A stretch of 64,000 bases of DNA from Idiomarina aquatica (GCF_004362895.1 NZ_SNXI01000003.1:62001-126000), one strand, 5' to 3'. Numbered from the stretch's first letter, positions 6,423 through 16,472 are shown. Numbers and translations: made by a program. Notes: a model not told the origin generated them from the letters alone.

Positions 6423-7748
6423 TTAGGCAAAATCTTTCAACTTGAGGTGCCTGTCAATTGATTCCACAAGCGCTTTGGGCACCTCATGTTCAGTGGCCAA
6501 CTCCCGCCACTGATACACCGCGTTTATCACTTCATCAATAATGGCATCTATTTCTTTGCGCTCTATCTTTGGCAACTGAACGTCTGCAAGTGCATAAAAA
6601 TCGGCGCGGGTATGGCCGCTGCGCTTGCCATTTAACGACATCCAGTGCTGCTCTACCCAAGGGTTTCCGGGCTTAAAGCTAAAGGCAACATCGTAAGCCG
6701 GGCTCAACCGCCATTGCTTGCCCTCCAGCATAAAGCCAAAGTTCTTGGAGTGATCATCGTGGTTGGTTGCTACGTGGTTAAATACCATACGGCGGAACAA
6801 GTCTATAGCGTCCACCCGTGGCAACCTTAGCTGGCGGGCAACCTGAAACAGCTCTTCATAAGAAAACGCACCAATGTCGTGATAGTTCACGTGCTTAATA
6901 GCGGTAAGCGTTTGAATATGCTTTTTCTCATTGCCTATTCTGTCAAAGCGCTTGGTCACAAAATGGCGGCGGTTGCCTTCATCCAGCAGGTGGCATGGCA
7001 TCATATGAATGCCGGCTTGCGTGGCCATTAAGTAATACACATACTCCATGGCACCGTAACCCATCGGGTCGCCAAAGGTTTGCTGAGAAGGGTCGCGCTC
7101 TTTTACGCCGTCAAACTTCAGCAGGTAATGCTCGAACCCTTCGGGCACAAGCCCCTGCCCGGAACGAACCTGGCTGAAGTCCTTATTAAACGCCAATACC
7201 GCTTTTGGTCTTGCGCCACCGGCGCTGGTACCAACCGCTAACAAGGCCTGCATCATTTCTTTGTCTGCCGCGTCGTCAAAGTGCGTGCGCTGACGAAAAC
7301 CCTTTCGTGCATCGAGCACTTCCTGCGCTAATCTCATTAAACTTTCAAGCTCAATGTCTTTGTTTTTGGCGTTGGTTTGATTCTTACGAGCAGGGTGATA
7401 CTCAAGAGCGCCCATGCCCCGCTCACCGGTATACTGAAGTCGCTCAAGCGGACTCAGGGGCTCGGTGCGATCGGGCTGTTGCGCAACCCATTGATTCAGT
7501 ACCGCATTACCAAAGTCGTCGGGCAAAGAGTCTGCCAGCATGCCCGGCAGCCCTCTGAAGGTATCCCAATTTAACCCCGGAAAGGAGTAAATTCGTGCCT
7601 TCTCAGCAGGCATAGTTAAAGGCGCCAGCGGAATGTCTTTTTCGACAAATTCGGATAAGTACTCGAACCGCGCAGCCGTGTCGCCTTTGTTATAACTTAA
7701 GGCACCGACAGGCTCACCTTTGTAGCGAACTTCAATGGTATTAATCAC
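6423..7748 (-). CDS. hipA: HipA-type serine/threonine kinase toxin
   Basis: 441 residues. The N-terminal HipA_N domain (about 1-105) has YKGEPVGALSY and PGLNWDTFRGLPGMLADSLPDD. The kinase-like domain contains the glycine-rich loop TSAGGARPKAVL, equivalent to the segment carrying the autophosphorylated Ser in E. coli HipA. The catalytic motif is NHDDHSKNFGF with D331 as likely general base, and the metal-binding motif is SPAYDVAFS. HipA toxins phosphorylate aminoacyl-tRNA synthetases such as GltX and cause persistence. The gene overlaps the upstream hipB by 4 bases. All key motifs appear intact. Confidence 0.93.
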   Translation of the reverse strand: MINTIEVRYKGEPVGALSYNKGDTAARFEYLSEFVEKDIPLAPLTMPAEKARIYSFPGLNWDTFRGLPGMLADSLPDDFGNAVLNQWVAQQPDRTEPLSPLERLQYTGERGMGALEYHPARKNQTNAKNKDIELESLMRLAQEVLDARKGFRQRTHFDDAADKEMMQALLAVGTSAGGARPKAVLAFNKDFSQVRSGQGLVPEGFEHYLLKFDGVKERDPSQQTFGDPMGYGAMEYVYYLMATQAGIHMMPCHLLDEGNRRHFVTKRFDRIGNEKKHIQTLTAIKHVNYHDIGAFSYEELFQVARQLRLPRVDAIDLFRRMVFNHVATNHDDHSKNFGFMLEGKQWRLSPAYDVAFSFKPGNPWVEQHWMSLNGKRSGHTRADFYALADVQLPKIERKEIDAIIDEVINAVYQWRELATEHEVPKALVESIDRHLKLKDFA

Positions 7749-8065
7749 CAGTCCAGCTCCTTGTCATCAGCGGGTTTCACACGCGTTTTACCGCTCGCTC
7801 GCTTCTTCTGTTTGGTGCTACTTTTGAGTAGTTGCACAGGAGAAACGCCCTCGTCCGGGAACGCGGCCAGTAAATTGTCGATATGTCCCAAAGCCTGAAG
7901 AATAGCGACATAGGTCGGTAAGGTGCTTTTACCACCTTCCGCGGATTTAACCGCATTCAGTGAGACATTAGCTAAGGTCGCTAAGTCCTCCTGAGTTAAA
8001 TCTTGATTCAACCGATACTGCCTGACTCGCTGACCAATGATGGCTGAAACACGTTCAGAATCCAT
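7745..8065 (-). CDS. hipB: HipB-type antitoxin (XRE family)
   Basis: 106 residues. A Cro/C1-type helix-turn-helix lies at about residues 10-65: IGQRVRQYRLNQDLTQEDLA, then LANVSLNAVKSAEGGKSTLPTY. A basic, Lys/Arg-rich tail of about 25 residues (STKQKKRASGKTRVKP) follows. It precedes hipA with an ATG overlap, so the pair is translationally coupled. HipB should repress its own promoter and hold HipA inactive. Its start codon lies inside the left arm of an 11-base inverted repeat (8061-8071 with 8149-8159). Confidence 0.9.
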   Translation of the reverse strand: MDSERVSAIIGQRVRQYRLNQDLTQEDLATLANVSLNAVKSAEGGKSTLPTYVAILQALGHIDNLLAAFPDEGVSPVQLLKSSTKQKKRASGKTRVKPADDKELDW

Positions 8066-8159
8066 ATAAAGAACCTTAAATAGGCTTTAAACTGATAAAT
8101 AGAGTGTAGCAGACTATTTAAGAGACGTAATTATATTTATATAAAAGTCTTTATATGGA
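8061..8159 (-). promoter_or_regulatory. hipBA upstream control region with an exact inverted repeat
   Basis: TCCATATAAAG (8061-8071, covering the hipB start) and CTTTATATGGA (8149-8159) are exact reverse complements about 77 bases apart in a very AT-rich stretch with further TTTATATAAA-like symmetry. This is where the hipBA promoter and HipB operators should be. Assignment of the arms as operators is inference. They do not match the E. coli TATCC-N8-GGATA operator. Confidence 0.35.
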
Positions 8160-8256
8160 CTGCAAAACCATAAATTAATTATAAAAGCACTTTTAAGGGC
8201 TAAAGAAAGTCTAATCCAATACTTCAGAGTAATGCCAAAGTGGTATAAGTCCTGAT

Positions 8257-8394
8257 ATGGCACTACGTTTATCAAAAGCATTAGGCAGAAGCCCTGAGAG
8301 TTGGCTAGCGATGCAGGATGCATACGACTTATGGCATGCTGAGAAAAATTTAAGCTTAGACACAGTGCAGAAAATTGATCTGACCGTCGCGTAA
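8257..8394 (+). pseudogene. Relic of a higA antitoxin (C-terminal third)
   Basis: A 45-codon frame aligns with the end of HigA: MALRLSKALGRSPESWLAMQ then DAYDLWHAE, against [20 protein letters not shown] and YELWHAEQ in the intact higA at 5421. The HTH region and N-terminal HPGE part are missing upstream, and no toxin gene is present. The nucleotide sequence is clearly diverged from the intact copy, so it derives from a different higBA module and not from a recent duplication. Confidence 0.75.
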
Positions 8395-8488
8395 TAATCC
8401 AAACAGACTTCAAAATACGTCCACTACCAAGTACTCTAGAGAACTTAGCATAAAAGCTCCACAGTAAAACCAGGGAAATGGACTCAAC

Positions 8489-10072
8489 ATGACAAGTACC
8501 CAACAGCGCGCCGCACTTCAGCGCCAAATATGGCAAATTGCTAACGACGTTCGTGGCTCAGTCGACGGCTGGGATTTTAAGCAGTATGTACTCGGTACTC
8601 TGTTCTATCGCTTCATTAGCGAAAACTTCGCTAACTATATAGAAGGCGGTGACGAAAGCATTACTTACGCAGCGCTCGACGACTCGGTAGTAACGGACGA
8701 CATTAAAGACGACGCCATTAAAACCAAAGGTTACTTCATATACCCAAGCCAGTTGTTCGAGAACATTGCGAAAACGGCAAACAAAAACGAGAGCCTGAAC
8801 ACCGACCTTGCCAATATTTTTGGTGAAATTGAAAACTCGGCCAATGGCTATGCATCGGAAGACGACATTAAAGGCTTGTTCGCTGACTTTGACACCACCA
8901 GCAATCGCTTAGGTAGTACCGTTAAAGATAAAAACCAACGCTTAGCAGCGGTATTAAAAGGTGTAGCAGGTTTGGACTTCGGCAACTTCGAAGACAACCA
9001 CATAGACCTGTTCGGCGACGCTTACGAGTTTCTTATTTCAAACTACGCAGCCAATGCCGGTAAGTCGGGCGGCGAGTTCTTTACCCCGCAACAGGTGTCG
9101 AAGCTAATTGCCCTGCTTGCCATTAACGGCCAGGAACAAGTCAATAAAGTCTATGACCCAGCAGTGGGGTCGGGCTCTTTGCTGATGAAAGCCAGAAAGC
9201 ACATGGACCCGCACCGCATTCAAGACGGTTATTTCGGGCAGGAAATTAACCACACCACCTACAACCTTGCCCGTATGAACATGTTTTTGCACAACATTAA
9301 CTACGACAAGTTCAATATCCAGTTGGGGAACACACTGACTGATCCGCATTTTCTTGATGACAAACCGTTTGACGCAATAGTCTCTAACCCACCCTATTCG
9401 GTGAAGTGGATTGGTAGTGAAGACCCCACACTGATTAACGACGAACGTTTTGCCCCTGCCGGCGTGTTGGCACCAAAGTCAAAAGCGGACTTTGCCTTTG
9501 TGCTGCATGCGCTCAATTACCTGTCGAGTAAGGGCCGGGCTGCTATAGTTTGCTTCCCGGGTATTTTTTATCGCGGTGGTGCCGAGCAGAAAATCCGTAA
9601 GTATTTAGTCGATAACAACTACGTTGAAACCGTCGTTTCATTAGCACCGAACTTGTTTTTTGGCACCTCTATTGCCGTGAATATTTTGGTGCTCTCAAAG
9701 CATAAACGAGACACCACCACGCAGTTTATTGACGCCAGCGAGTTATTCAAAAAAGAAACCAACAACAACTACCTCACCGATGAGCACATCGAGCAGATTA
9801 TAAAGGTGTTCGAGACTAAAGAAGATGCTGAACACTTCGCTAAGTCAGTGCCGTATGAACAAGTCGCAGAGAATGACTACAACCTCTCAGTCAGCAGTTA
9901 TGTAGAACTCAAAGACACTCGTGAAGTTATCGACATTACCGAGATAAACGCAGAGCTGAAAACCACCGTTGCCAAGATTAATCAATTGCGTGCCGATATT
10001 GATGCGATTGTGGCGGAGATTGAAGGGACTACACCAAATGGAATTAGCATCGCAGGAGGCGAGCCCAAATGA
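8489..10072 (+). CDS. hsdM: Type I restriction-modification methyltransferase subunit HsdM
   Basis: 527 residues. An N-terminal HsdM_N helical domain (about 10-165) is followed by an N6-adenine methyltransferase domain. The SAM-binding motif is [11 protein letters not shown], and the catalytic motif IV is NPPY at residues 300-303 (SNPPYSVKW). [11 protein letters not shown] before motif I is the usual type I signature. With HsdS it methylates adenine in a bipartite target; with HsdR it forms the restriction complex. It heads an operon and overlaps the next gene, a KilA-N protein, by 4 bases. Confidence 0.95.
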   Translation: MTSTQQRAALQRQIWQIANDVRGSVDGWDFKQYVLGTLFYRFISENFANYIEGGDESITYAALDDSVVTDDIKDDAIKTKGYFIYPSQLFENIAKTANKNESLNTDLANIFGEIENSANGYASEDDIKGLFADFDTTSNRLGSTVKDKNQRLAAVLKGVAGLDFGNFEDNHIDLFGDAYEFLISNYAANAGKSGGEFFTPQQVSKLIALLAINGQEQVNKVYDPAVGSGSLLMKARKHMDPHRIQDGYFGQEINHTTYNLARMNMFLHNINYDKFNIQLGNTLTDPHFLDDKPFDAIVSNPPYSVKWIGSEDPTLINDERFAPAGVLAPKSKADFAFVLHALNYLSSKGRAAIVCFPGIFYRGGAEQKIRKYLVDNNYVETVVSLAPNLFFGTSIAVNILVLSKHKRDTTTQFIDASELFKKETNNNYLTDEHIEQIIKVFETKEDAEHFAKSVPYEQVAENDYNLSVSSYVELKDTREVIDITEINAELKTTVAKINQLRADIDAIVAEIEGTTPNGISIAGGEPK

Positions 10073-10893
10073 GCAAAAGTATTGCTGTACTCAACACGGA
10101 AGTAAAAATCAAAACAGTCGAACGCGACGACTTTATTTGTCTGACAGATATTGCCAAATCAAAAAACCCTGAACACCCTGATGATCTCATCCGAAACTGG
10201 CTTCGCAACCGCAATACGCTTGAGTTCCTGGGTATTTGGGAGCAATTAAATAACCCTAGTTTTAATTCCGTCGAATTCGACGGGATTAAAAGCCAAGCTG
10301 GATTAAATAGTTTTGCAATCACCCCCAAGCAATGGATAGCGTCAACTCGAGCTATAGGACTGACATCTAAAGCTGGCCGCTACGGCGGAACCTATGCCCA
10401 CAAAGACGTGGCGTTTGAATTCGCAGCTTGGGTTTCTGTCGAGTTTAAACTGTACTTAATCAAAGAGTTTCAACGCTTAAAAGAAGACGAGCAGAAACAG
10501 CTGGGCTGGGATGTAAAACGCCACCTCACTAAAATTAACTATCACATTCATACCGATGCCGTAAAAGAAAACCTAATCCCTCCGGAGTTAACACCGCAGC
10601 AAACCGGTAGCGTCTATGCGTCTGAGGCAGATTTACTCAACATGGCACTGTTTGGCAAAACCGCTAAGCAGTGGCGTGACGAAAACCCCAACAAAGAGGG
10701 TAATATTCGTGATTACTCGAACGTTTCACAGCTGGTATGTTTGGCTAATCTTGAAGCCTTAAATGCTCATCTGATTCAGCAAGCTGTACCACAAGCGCAG
10801 CGGCTTACCCTGCTCAATAACACCGCCATTCAACAAATGCAGCTGTTGACTGAAGACAAAAGCATGAAGAAGCTCGAAGGAGGTCAGGGATGA
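10069..10893 (+). CDS. KilA-N domain DNA-binding protein embedded in the hsd operon
   Basis: 274 residues. The N-terminal KilA-N domain (about 5-125) shows [29 protein letters not shown] and a conserved end [20 protein letters not shown] then [15 protein letters not shown]. The C-terminal half (about 145-265) is helical and of unknown function, with [19 protein letters not shown]. KilA-N domains are nucleic-acid-binding folds common in phages and viruses. The gene overlaps hsdM and hsdS by 4 bases on each side, so it is translationally coupled within the RM operon. A role in regulating or tuning restriction is inference. All residues needed for the fold appear present. Confidence 0.85.
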   Translation: MSKSIAVLNTEVKIKTVERDDFICLTDIAKSKNPEHPDDLIRNWLRNRNTLEFLGIWEQLNNPSFNSVEFDGIKSQAGLNSFAITPKQWIASTRAIGLTSKAGRYGGTYAHKDVAFEFAAWVSVEFKLYLIKEFQRLKEDEQKQLGWDVKRHLTKINYHIHTDAVKENLIPPELTPQQTGSVYASEADLLNMALFGKTAKQWRDENPNKEGNIRDYSNVSQLVCLANLEALNAHLIQQAVPQAQRLTLLNNTAIQQMQLLTEDKSMKKLEGGQG

Positions 10894-12143
10894 GTGACGT
10901 TAGCTTTATAGAACGGTTGTTGGATGGGGTTGAGGTGGAGTGGAAGCCGTTTGGAGAAATCGGTGAATTTATTCGTGGTAACGGGCTACAGAAAAAGGAT
11001 TTTATCGAGAATGGGTTTCCAGCTGTGCATTACGGCCAAATATACACAAAATATGGATTGTTCGCAGAAAAGACGTTCACTTTTGTCTCGGAAGAGTTAG
11101 CGGCTAAGTTACGAAAAGCTCGTAAGAATGACTTGTTGTTGGCCACGACATCCGAAAATGATGAGGATGTTGTGAAGCCTTTGGCGTGGCTTGGTCAGGA
11201 CGTTGCGATTTCTGGCGATATGATGCTTTTCAGGCACGAGCAAAATGTAAAATATCTAGCTTACTTTATTCAAACTGCTACTTTTCAGAACGAAAAGCGA
11301 AAGTACATTAGTGGCGCAAAAGTACGTCGAGTATCAAGTAGCAATCTGGCAAAAATCGCGGTTCCAATCCCATGCCCTGAAAACCCAGAAAAGTCGCTGC
11401 AAATCCAAGCGGAAATCGTCCGAATTTTGGACGCATTTACCTCCCTTACCGCCGAGCTTACCGCCGAGCTTACCGCACGCAAAAAACAATACAACTACTA
11501 CCGCGATAAATTGCTCAGCTTTGAAGAGGGCGAGGTGGAGTGGAAGCCTTTGGGGGATATCGCCAGAGTAAGACGGGGCGCATCTCCTAGACCCATATCT
11601 AAATATATTACAGAAGATGAAAGTGGCATCCCATGGATCAAGATTGGGGATACGAAGCCTGGAACTAAATTTATAACCAGTACAGCTCAGAGAGTTACAG
11701 TTGAAGGCTCAAAAAAATCGCGAGTTCTAAATCCAGGCGATTTTGTAATCTCTAACTCGATGAGTTTTGGTCGCCCATACATTTTAGCAATTCGCGGAGC
11801 AATCCATGATGGTTGGGCCGCTATTAGTGACTTTGATGAAATCTTAGATTCAAGTTTTCTTTATCACTTTTTATCGTCGGATATGGTTAGTAATTATTGG
11901 GCGTCGAAGATCAATAGTGGCTCAGTTAGTAACCTAAACGCGGATATCATTAAAACCTTATTAGTGCCGGTGCCGAGCATTACAGAACAGAAAGAGATCG
12001 CAACTATTTTGGACAAATTCGACACACTGACCAGTTCAATCACCGAGGGCCTCCCACGCGAAATTGAGTTACGGCAAAAGCAGTACGAGTACTATCGTGA
12101 TTTACTGCTTAGCTTTCCGAAGCCAGATGAGCAGGCGGCTTGA
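10890..12143 (+). CDS. hsdS: Type I restriction specificity subunit HsdS (type IC-like)
   Basis: 417 residues organised as two half-repeats, each starting with the same block (VEVEWKPFGEIGEF near 15 and EVEWKPLGDIARV near 215). Target-recognition domain 1 spans about 15-165. A central conserved coiled coil follows (AEIVRILDAFTSL then RKKQYNYYRDKLLSF), then recognition domain 2 (about 215-365), and a second coiled coil ending ELRQKQYEYYRDLLLSF. Each recognition domain reads one half of a bipartite site. The central spacer contains two TAEL repeats, as in EcoR124I. It overlaps the KilA-N gene by 4 bases. The target sequence cannot be read from the protein. Confidence 0.93.
   Translation: MSDVSFIERLLDGVEVEWKPFGEIGEFIRGNGLQKKDFIENGFPAVHYGQIYTKYGLFAEKTFTFVSEELAAKLRKARKNDLLLATTSENDEDVVKPLAWLGQDVAISGDMMLFRHEQNVKYLAYFIQTATFQNEKRKYISGAKVRRVSSSNLAKIAVPIPCPENPEKSLQIQAEIVRILDAFTSLTAELTAELTARKKQYNYYRDKLLSFEEGEVEWKPLGDIARVRRGASPRPISKYITEDESGIPWIKIGDTKPGTKFITSTAQRVTVEGSKKSRVLNPGDFVISNSMSFGRPYILAIRGAIHDGWAAISDFDEILDSSFLYHFLSSDMVSNYWASKINSGSVSNLNADIIKTLLVPVPSITEQKEIATILDKFDTLTSSITEGLPREIELRQKQYEYYRDLLLSFPKPDEQAA
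11445..11476 (+). repeat. 12-bp tandem repeat encoding TAEL units in hsdS
   Basis: CTTACCGCCGAG occurs at 11445-11456 and 11457-11468, followed by a partial third copy to 11476. It encodes Leu-Thr-Ala-Glu units in the central spacer of HsdS. In the EcoR124I/EcoR124II pair (known biology) gain of one such unit lengthens the non-specific gap of the target by one base. Confidence 0.9.
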
Positions 12144-12144
12144 T

Positions 12145-12318
12145 ATGTCGATGGCGCTCGGAAATAACAATCTGTTGAGCGTTGCTTACCGAGCGACCGA
12201 GACACTTGCTCTCAAAGGAAGTGCGCGGCCAACCGCAACTGATAAGGATTTCTTAGCAGTTCAAGTCGTTAGTCGATTGAATGGCATTCAAGGAAAAGGA
12301 ATTTCCGATGACCAATAG
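12145..12318 (+). CDS. Possible small protein between hsdS and the RhuM/Fic gene
   Basis: A 57-codon frame starts 1 base after the hsdS stop (ATG at 12145) and ends 8 bases inside the start of the RhuM/Fic gene. The product is mostly polar with one segment LLSVAYRATETLALKG. I do not recognise it, and its ribosome binding site is weak. The continuous packing between two operon genes is the only argument for it. It may just be untranslated spacer. Confidence 0.2.
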   Translation: MSMALGNNNLLSVAYRATETLALKGSARPTATDKDFLAVQVVSRLNGIQGKGISDDQ

Positions 12319-13288
12319 TATTGAAATTTACCAAGCCGATGACGGTAAACTAGAACTCAACGTTACCCTTGAGAACGAAACGGTTTGGCTCACCCAACTA
12401 CAAATGGTAGAGCTATTTGGGCGTGATCAGTCAGTGCTATCTCGACATATTCGCAATGTATTCAAGGACGGAGAATTGTCTGAAAAAAGCAATATGCAAA
12501 AAATGCATATTGCTGGCTCCGACAAGCCGGTAGCCTTTTACTCCCTAGATGTGATCATTTCCGTAGGTTATCGGGTTAAGTCCCAGCGCGGCGTACAGTT
12601 CCGTCAGTGGGCCAACAGAATCCTGAAACAGCATCTCATTGAAGGCTACACGATAAACCAGCGCCGGTTACAAGAGCGAGGTGTTGAGTTCGAGCAAGCG
12701 ATTGCTTTGCTTTCTCGTACACTGGCTAACCAAGAATTAGTGAGCGATGAAGGTGAAGCTGTGCTTGCGGTCATTAATGATTATGCGCGCAGTTGGAGCC
12801 TGTTACAGGGTTATGACGAACAAAGCCTAGCCTCACTAACGAACAAGCAAAATAACATGCTGGCGCTGGAGCTAGACGATGTACTTGTCGCGATTGCCGA
12901 ACTTAAAAAAACGCTCATTGCAAAAGGTGAGGCGACAGAGCTGTTTGGCCAAGTGCGTGGTGACGGCTTGGCGTCTGCACTGGCTACCATAGAGCAAGGC
13001 TTCGCCGACGAATTGTTCTACCCGAACGTTGCAAGCCGTGCTGCACACTTGCTCTACTTTGTCATTAAGAACCATCCGCTTGCCGATGGTAATAAGCGCA
13101 CCGGGTCATTTTTATTTTTATGGTATTTGCGGGTTAATCAGCACCTATTGGCAAAACCTGTTGAGCAATTGATTAACGACAATACGCTGGTTGCGCTGGC
13201 ATTATTAGTTGCTGAAAGCTTACCCGACCAGAAAGAACTGATGATTCGATTGGTTGAGCATTTTATTTTATTAAAAACCGATGAATAA
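12308..13288 (+). CDS. RhuM-family protein with C-terminal Fic/Doc domain
   Basis: 326 residues from the ATG at 12308, which has an AAGGAA Shine-Dalgarno; an earlier in-frame ATG at 12281 is less likely. The N-terminal half (about 1-130) is the RhuM/virulence-protein family: TVWLTQLQMVELFGRDQSVL, RHIRNVFKDGEL, and VKSQRGVQFRQWANRILKQHL. A linker leads to a Doc/Fic-like domain whose core is HPLADGNKRTG at 256-266, with the catalytic His, Asn and Arg retained but Phe replaced by Leu. Such fusions commonly sit inside type I RM loci. The N-terminal half looks nucleic-acid binding and the C-terminal half could modify a protein with a nucleotide phosphate group. Confidence 0.85.
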   Translation: MTNSIEIYQADDGKLELNVTLENETVWLTQLQMVELFGRDQSVLSRHIRNVFKDGELSEKSNMQKMHIAGSDKPVAFYSLDVIISVGYRVKSQRGVQFRQWANRILKQHLIEGYTINQRRLQERGVEFEQAIALLSRTLANQELVSDEGEAVLAVINDYARSWSLLQGYDEQSLASLTNKQNNMLALELDDVLVAIAELKKTLIAKGEATELFGQVRGDGLASALATIEQGFADELFYPNVASRAAHLLYFVIKNHPLADGNKRTGSFLFLWYLRVNQHLLAKPVEQLINDNTLVALALLVAESLPDQKELMIRLVEHFILLKTDE

Positions 13289-13318
13289 AGCGCTGTTGCA
13301 GAAAAAGGATACAAAGGA

Positions 13319-16300
13319 ATGACCACCTACAAACCCATAGCCGAGTCAAAACACTTTATCGTTTTAGATAAGTACACCAAGCAATATGAAGTTGCTGAAA
13401 GCTACCAAAGCGAGAGTGATTTAGAACGCGAACTGATTCAAGATCTAATGAATCAGGGCTATGAATATGTGCCTGGACTGAATAACCCTACTGCAATGCT
13501 TGCCAATGTGCGCGTGCAGTTGCAGACCTTGAACAACGTTGAGTTTTCAGACGGCGAGTGGGCGCGCTTTGTTGAGACGTATCTCGACAGACCCAGTGAC
13601 AGCATCACCGACAAAACGCGCAAAATTCATGACGATTACATTGAAGATTTCGTTTTTGATGATGGTCGCATTCAAAACATCTACCTGGTTGATAAAAACA
13701 ATATTGCACGTAACAAGGTGCAGGTGATCAAGCAGTTTGAGCAGACTGGTTCGCACGCCAATCGTTATGACGTGACCATTTTGGTGAACGGCCTGCCGCT
13801 GGTTCAGGTTGAGCTGAAAAAGCGCGGTGTGGCGATTCGCGAAGCCTTTAACCAAGTGCACCGCTACAGCAAAGAAAGCTTTAACGCCGAGAGCTCGCTG
13901 TTTAAATATTTGCAGCTGTTTATTATTTCCAACGGTACTGACACGCGCTATTTCGCCAACACCGTTAAACGCAACAAGAACACCTTCGATTTCACCATGA
14001 ACTGGGCGAAGTCCGACAACGGCTTGATTAAAGATCTCAAAGACTTTACTGCGACCTTCTTTCAAAAAGAGACCCTGCTCAAAGTATTACTGCACTTCTC
14101 AGTGTTTGATGTCAGCGATACCCTTCTAGTGATGCGGCCTTACCAAATTGCCGCCACAGAACGCATTTTGTGGAAGATTAAGAGTGCGTTTCAGGCCAAG
14201 CAATGGAGCTCAACCGATGCGGGCGGCTATATCTGGCACACCACGGGCTCGGGGAAAACGCTCACCAGCTTTAAAGCGGCGCGCTTGGCGACCGAGCTCG
14301 ACTTTGTCGACAAAGTGTTCTTTGTGGTCGACCGTAAAGACCTCGATTACCAGACCATGAAGGAATATCAGCGCTTCTCGCCCGATAGCGTAAACGGCTC
14401 GGACAGCACCGCTGGCCTTAAGCGCAATTTGAGTAAAGATGACAACAAAATTATTGTCACCACTATTCAAAAACTGAATAACTTGATGAAAACCGAGCGT
14501 GATTTGCCGGTTTATCGTCAGCAGGTTGTGTTTATTTTTGATGAATGCCACCGCAGCCAGTTTGGTGAAGCACAGAAAAACTTACAGAAGAAGTTTAAAC
14601 GCTATTATCAGTTTGGTTTTACCGGAACGCCGATATTCCCTCAGAACGCATTAGGTGCTGAAACCACCGCCAGTGTGTTTGGTCGTGAGCTTCACTCGTA
14701 TGTGATAACTGACGCCATTCGTGACGAAAAAGTCCTGAAGTTCAAAGTAGACTACAACGACGTACGCCCGCAGTTCCGTGAAATTGAAACCGAGCAGGAC
14801 GAGAAAAAACTCAGCGCCGCGGAAAACAAGCAAGCATTACTGCACCCGGAGCGTATACGCGAGATAACGCAGTACATACTGAAGCATTTCCGCCAGAAAA
14901 CGCATCGCAGGGGAGCTGGTGGCCGAGGTTTTAACGCAATGTTCGCGGTCAGCAGTGTTGATGCTGCAAAAGCCTATTACGAGGCGTTTCAGCAGCTGCA
15001 ACAAGATGCAGAGCGGCCATTACGTGTGGCGACTATTTTCTCGTTTGCGGCGAATGAAGAGCAAGACGCTATTGGCGAAATTCCGGACGAGAGCTTCGAA
15101 GTGTCTGCCTTGAACAGCAGCGGCAAAGAGTTTTTAAGCGCTGCTATTGCTGATTACAACGCCATGTTTAAGGTGAACCATGGCGTCGACAGTAAAGGCT
15201 TCCAGAACTACTATCGCGACTTAGCCAAGCGCGTTAAAAGCCAGGAAATTGATTTGCTGATTGTGGTGGGTATGTTCCTCACCGGGTTTGATGCGCCGAC
15301 ATTGAACACCCTGTTTGTGGATAAGAACCTACGCTACCACGGACTTATCCAAGCTTATTCGCGCACCAACCGCATTTACGATGCCACCAAGACTTTCGGC
15401 AATATTGTCACCTTCCGCGACCTGGAAAAGTCAACAGTTGATGCCATCACCTTGTTTGGTGACAAAAACACCAAGAATGTGGTGCTCGAAAAGAGCTACA
15501 AAGAGTACATGGAAGGCTTTACCGACCTGGTTACCGGCCAAGCACGACGTGGTTTTATGGAAGTCGTGTCCGAGCTTGAACAGCGCTTTCCGGATCCAGA
15601 TGACATTGAACGAGAGAAGGACAAGAAAGACTTCGCCAAGTTATTTGGCGAGTATTTGCGTGTTGAAAATATTCTGCAAAACTACGATGAATTTGCCAGC
15701 TTAAAAGCTCTGCAGAAAATCGATACCAGCGATGATGATGCCGTTGAAGCGTTCAAGGTTGAGCATCATTTAAGCGACGACGATATTGCAACGTTGCAAA
15801 CCATTCGCATACCGCCTGAACGAAGAGTACAGGATTATCGTTCGACCTATAACGATATTCGCGACTGGATCCGCCGTGAAAGATCAGCCGAAAACCAAGC
15901 GCAGTCATCTATCGACTGGGACGATATCGAATTTGAAGTCGACTTGCTGAAGTCGCAGGAAATAAACCTCGACTATATTCTTGAGCTGATATTTGAGCAG
16001 AATAGGAGAAACAAAAGCAAAGACGACTTAATAGAAGAAGTTCGCCGCCTAATTCGCGCCAGCCTTGGCAACCGGGCCAAAGAAAGTCTGGTGGTTAAAT
16101 TTATTAACCAAACCGAGCTTGATGAAATACCGGAAAAATCAGAAATTATCGACGACTTCTACAAATTCGCCCAAGCCGAACAGCTACGTGAAGCCGAAGA
16201 ACTCATTCGCTCGGAGAACCTCAACGAATACGCCGCCAAGCGCTATATCGCCGCCTCATTACGTCGCGAATACGCCAGCGAAAACGGCACCGAGCTGAAC

Positions 16301-16417
16301 TCAACACTGCCGAAACTAAGCCCGCTAAACCCGGAATACCGAACCAAGAAGCAAACTGTGTTTCAGAAGATTTCGGCGTTTGTAGAGAAGTTTAAAGGGG
16401 TTGGTGGGCAGGTTTAG
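13319..16417 (+). CDS. hsdR: Type I restriction endonuclease subunit HsdR
   Basis: 1032 residues. An N-terminal PD-(D/E)xK nuclease has D151 (YDVTILVNG) and E165-x-K167 (VELKK). A two-RecA superfamily 2 motor follows: Walker A TTGSGKT with K313, motif II D408-E-C-H411, motif III FTGTPIF, and later motifs TGFDAP and [10 protein letters not shown] helical C-terminal domain contacts the methylase core. It translocates DNA using ATP and cuts unmodified DNA far from the site. It follows the RhuM/Fic gene after 30 bases and closes the operon. Length and motifs are complete, so it should be active. Confidence 0.95.
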   Translation: MTTYKPIAESKHFIVLDKYTKQYEVAESYQSESDLERELIQDLMNQGYEYVPGLNNPTAMLANVRVQLQTLNNVEFSDGEWARFVETYLDRPSDSITDKTRKIHDDYIEDFVFDDGRIQNIYLVDKNNIARNKVQVIKQFEQTGSHANRYDVTILVNGLPLVQVELKKRGVAIREAFNQVHRYSKESFNAESSLFKYLQLFIISNGTDTRYFANTVKRNKNTFDFTMNWAKSDNGLIKDLKDFTATFFQKETLLKVLLHFSVFDVSDTLLVMRPYQIAATERILWKIKSAFQAKQWSSTDAGGYIWHTTGSGKTLTSFKAARLATELDFVDKVFFVVDRKDLDYQTMKEYQRFSPDSVNGSDSTAGLKRNLSKDDNKIIVTTIQKLNNLMKTERDLPVYRQQVVFIFDECHRSQFGEAQKNLQKKFKRYYQFGFTGTPIFPQNALGAETTASVFGRELHSYVITDAIRDEKVLKFKVDYNDVRPQFREIETEQDEKKLSAAENKQALLHPERIREITQYILKHFRQKTHRRGAGGRGFNAMFAVSSVDAAKAYYEAFQQLQQDAERPLRVATIFSFAANEEQDAIGEIPDESFEVSALNSSGKEFLSAAIADYNAMFKVNHGVDSKGFQNYYRDLAKRVKSQEIDLLIVVGMFLTGFDAPTLNTLFVDKNLRYHGLIQAYSRTNRIYDATKTFGNIVTFRDLEKSTVDAITLFGDKNTKNVVLEKSYKEYMEGFTDLVTGQARRGFMEVVSELEQRFPDPDDIEREKDKKDFAKLFGEYLRVENILQNYDEFASLKALQKIDTSDDDAVEAFKVEHHLSDDDIATLQTIRIPPERRVQDYRSTYNDIRDWIRRERSAENQAQSSIDWDDIEFEVDLLKSQEINLDYILELIFEQNRRNKSKDDLIEEVRRLIRASLGNRAKESLVVKFINQTELDEIPEKSEIIDDFYKFAQAEQLREAEELIRSENLNEYAAKRYIAASLRREYASENGTELNSTLPKLSPLNPEYRTKKQTVFQKISAFVEKFKGVGGQV

Positions 16418-16472
16418 TATTTTGCGGTAGTCAGGTCGTCGCGTAGTTTTAAATAACCACAGGATAAAAACT

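Noticed and set aside
10069-10893. KilA-N gene as evidence of a prophage
   Set aside because: No phage structural, integrase or replication genes are nearby and it is packed within the hsd operon.
13547-14065. 172-codon minus-strand frame inside hsdR
   Set aside because: It is a shadow of the clearly real hsdR reading frame, with no recognisable protein features.
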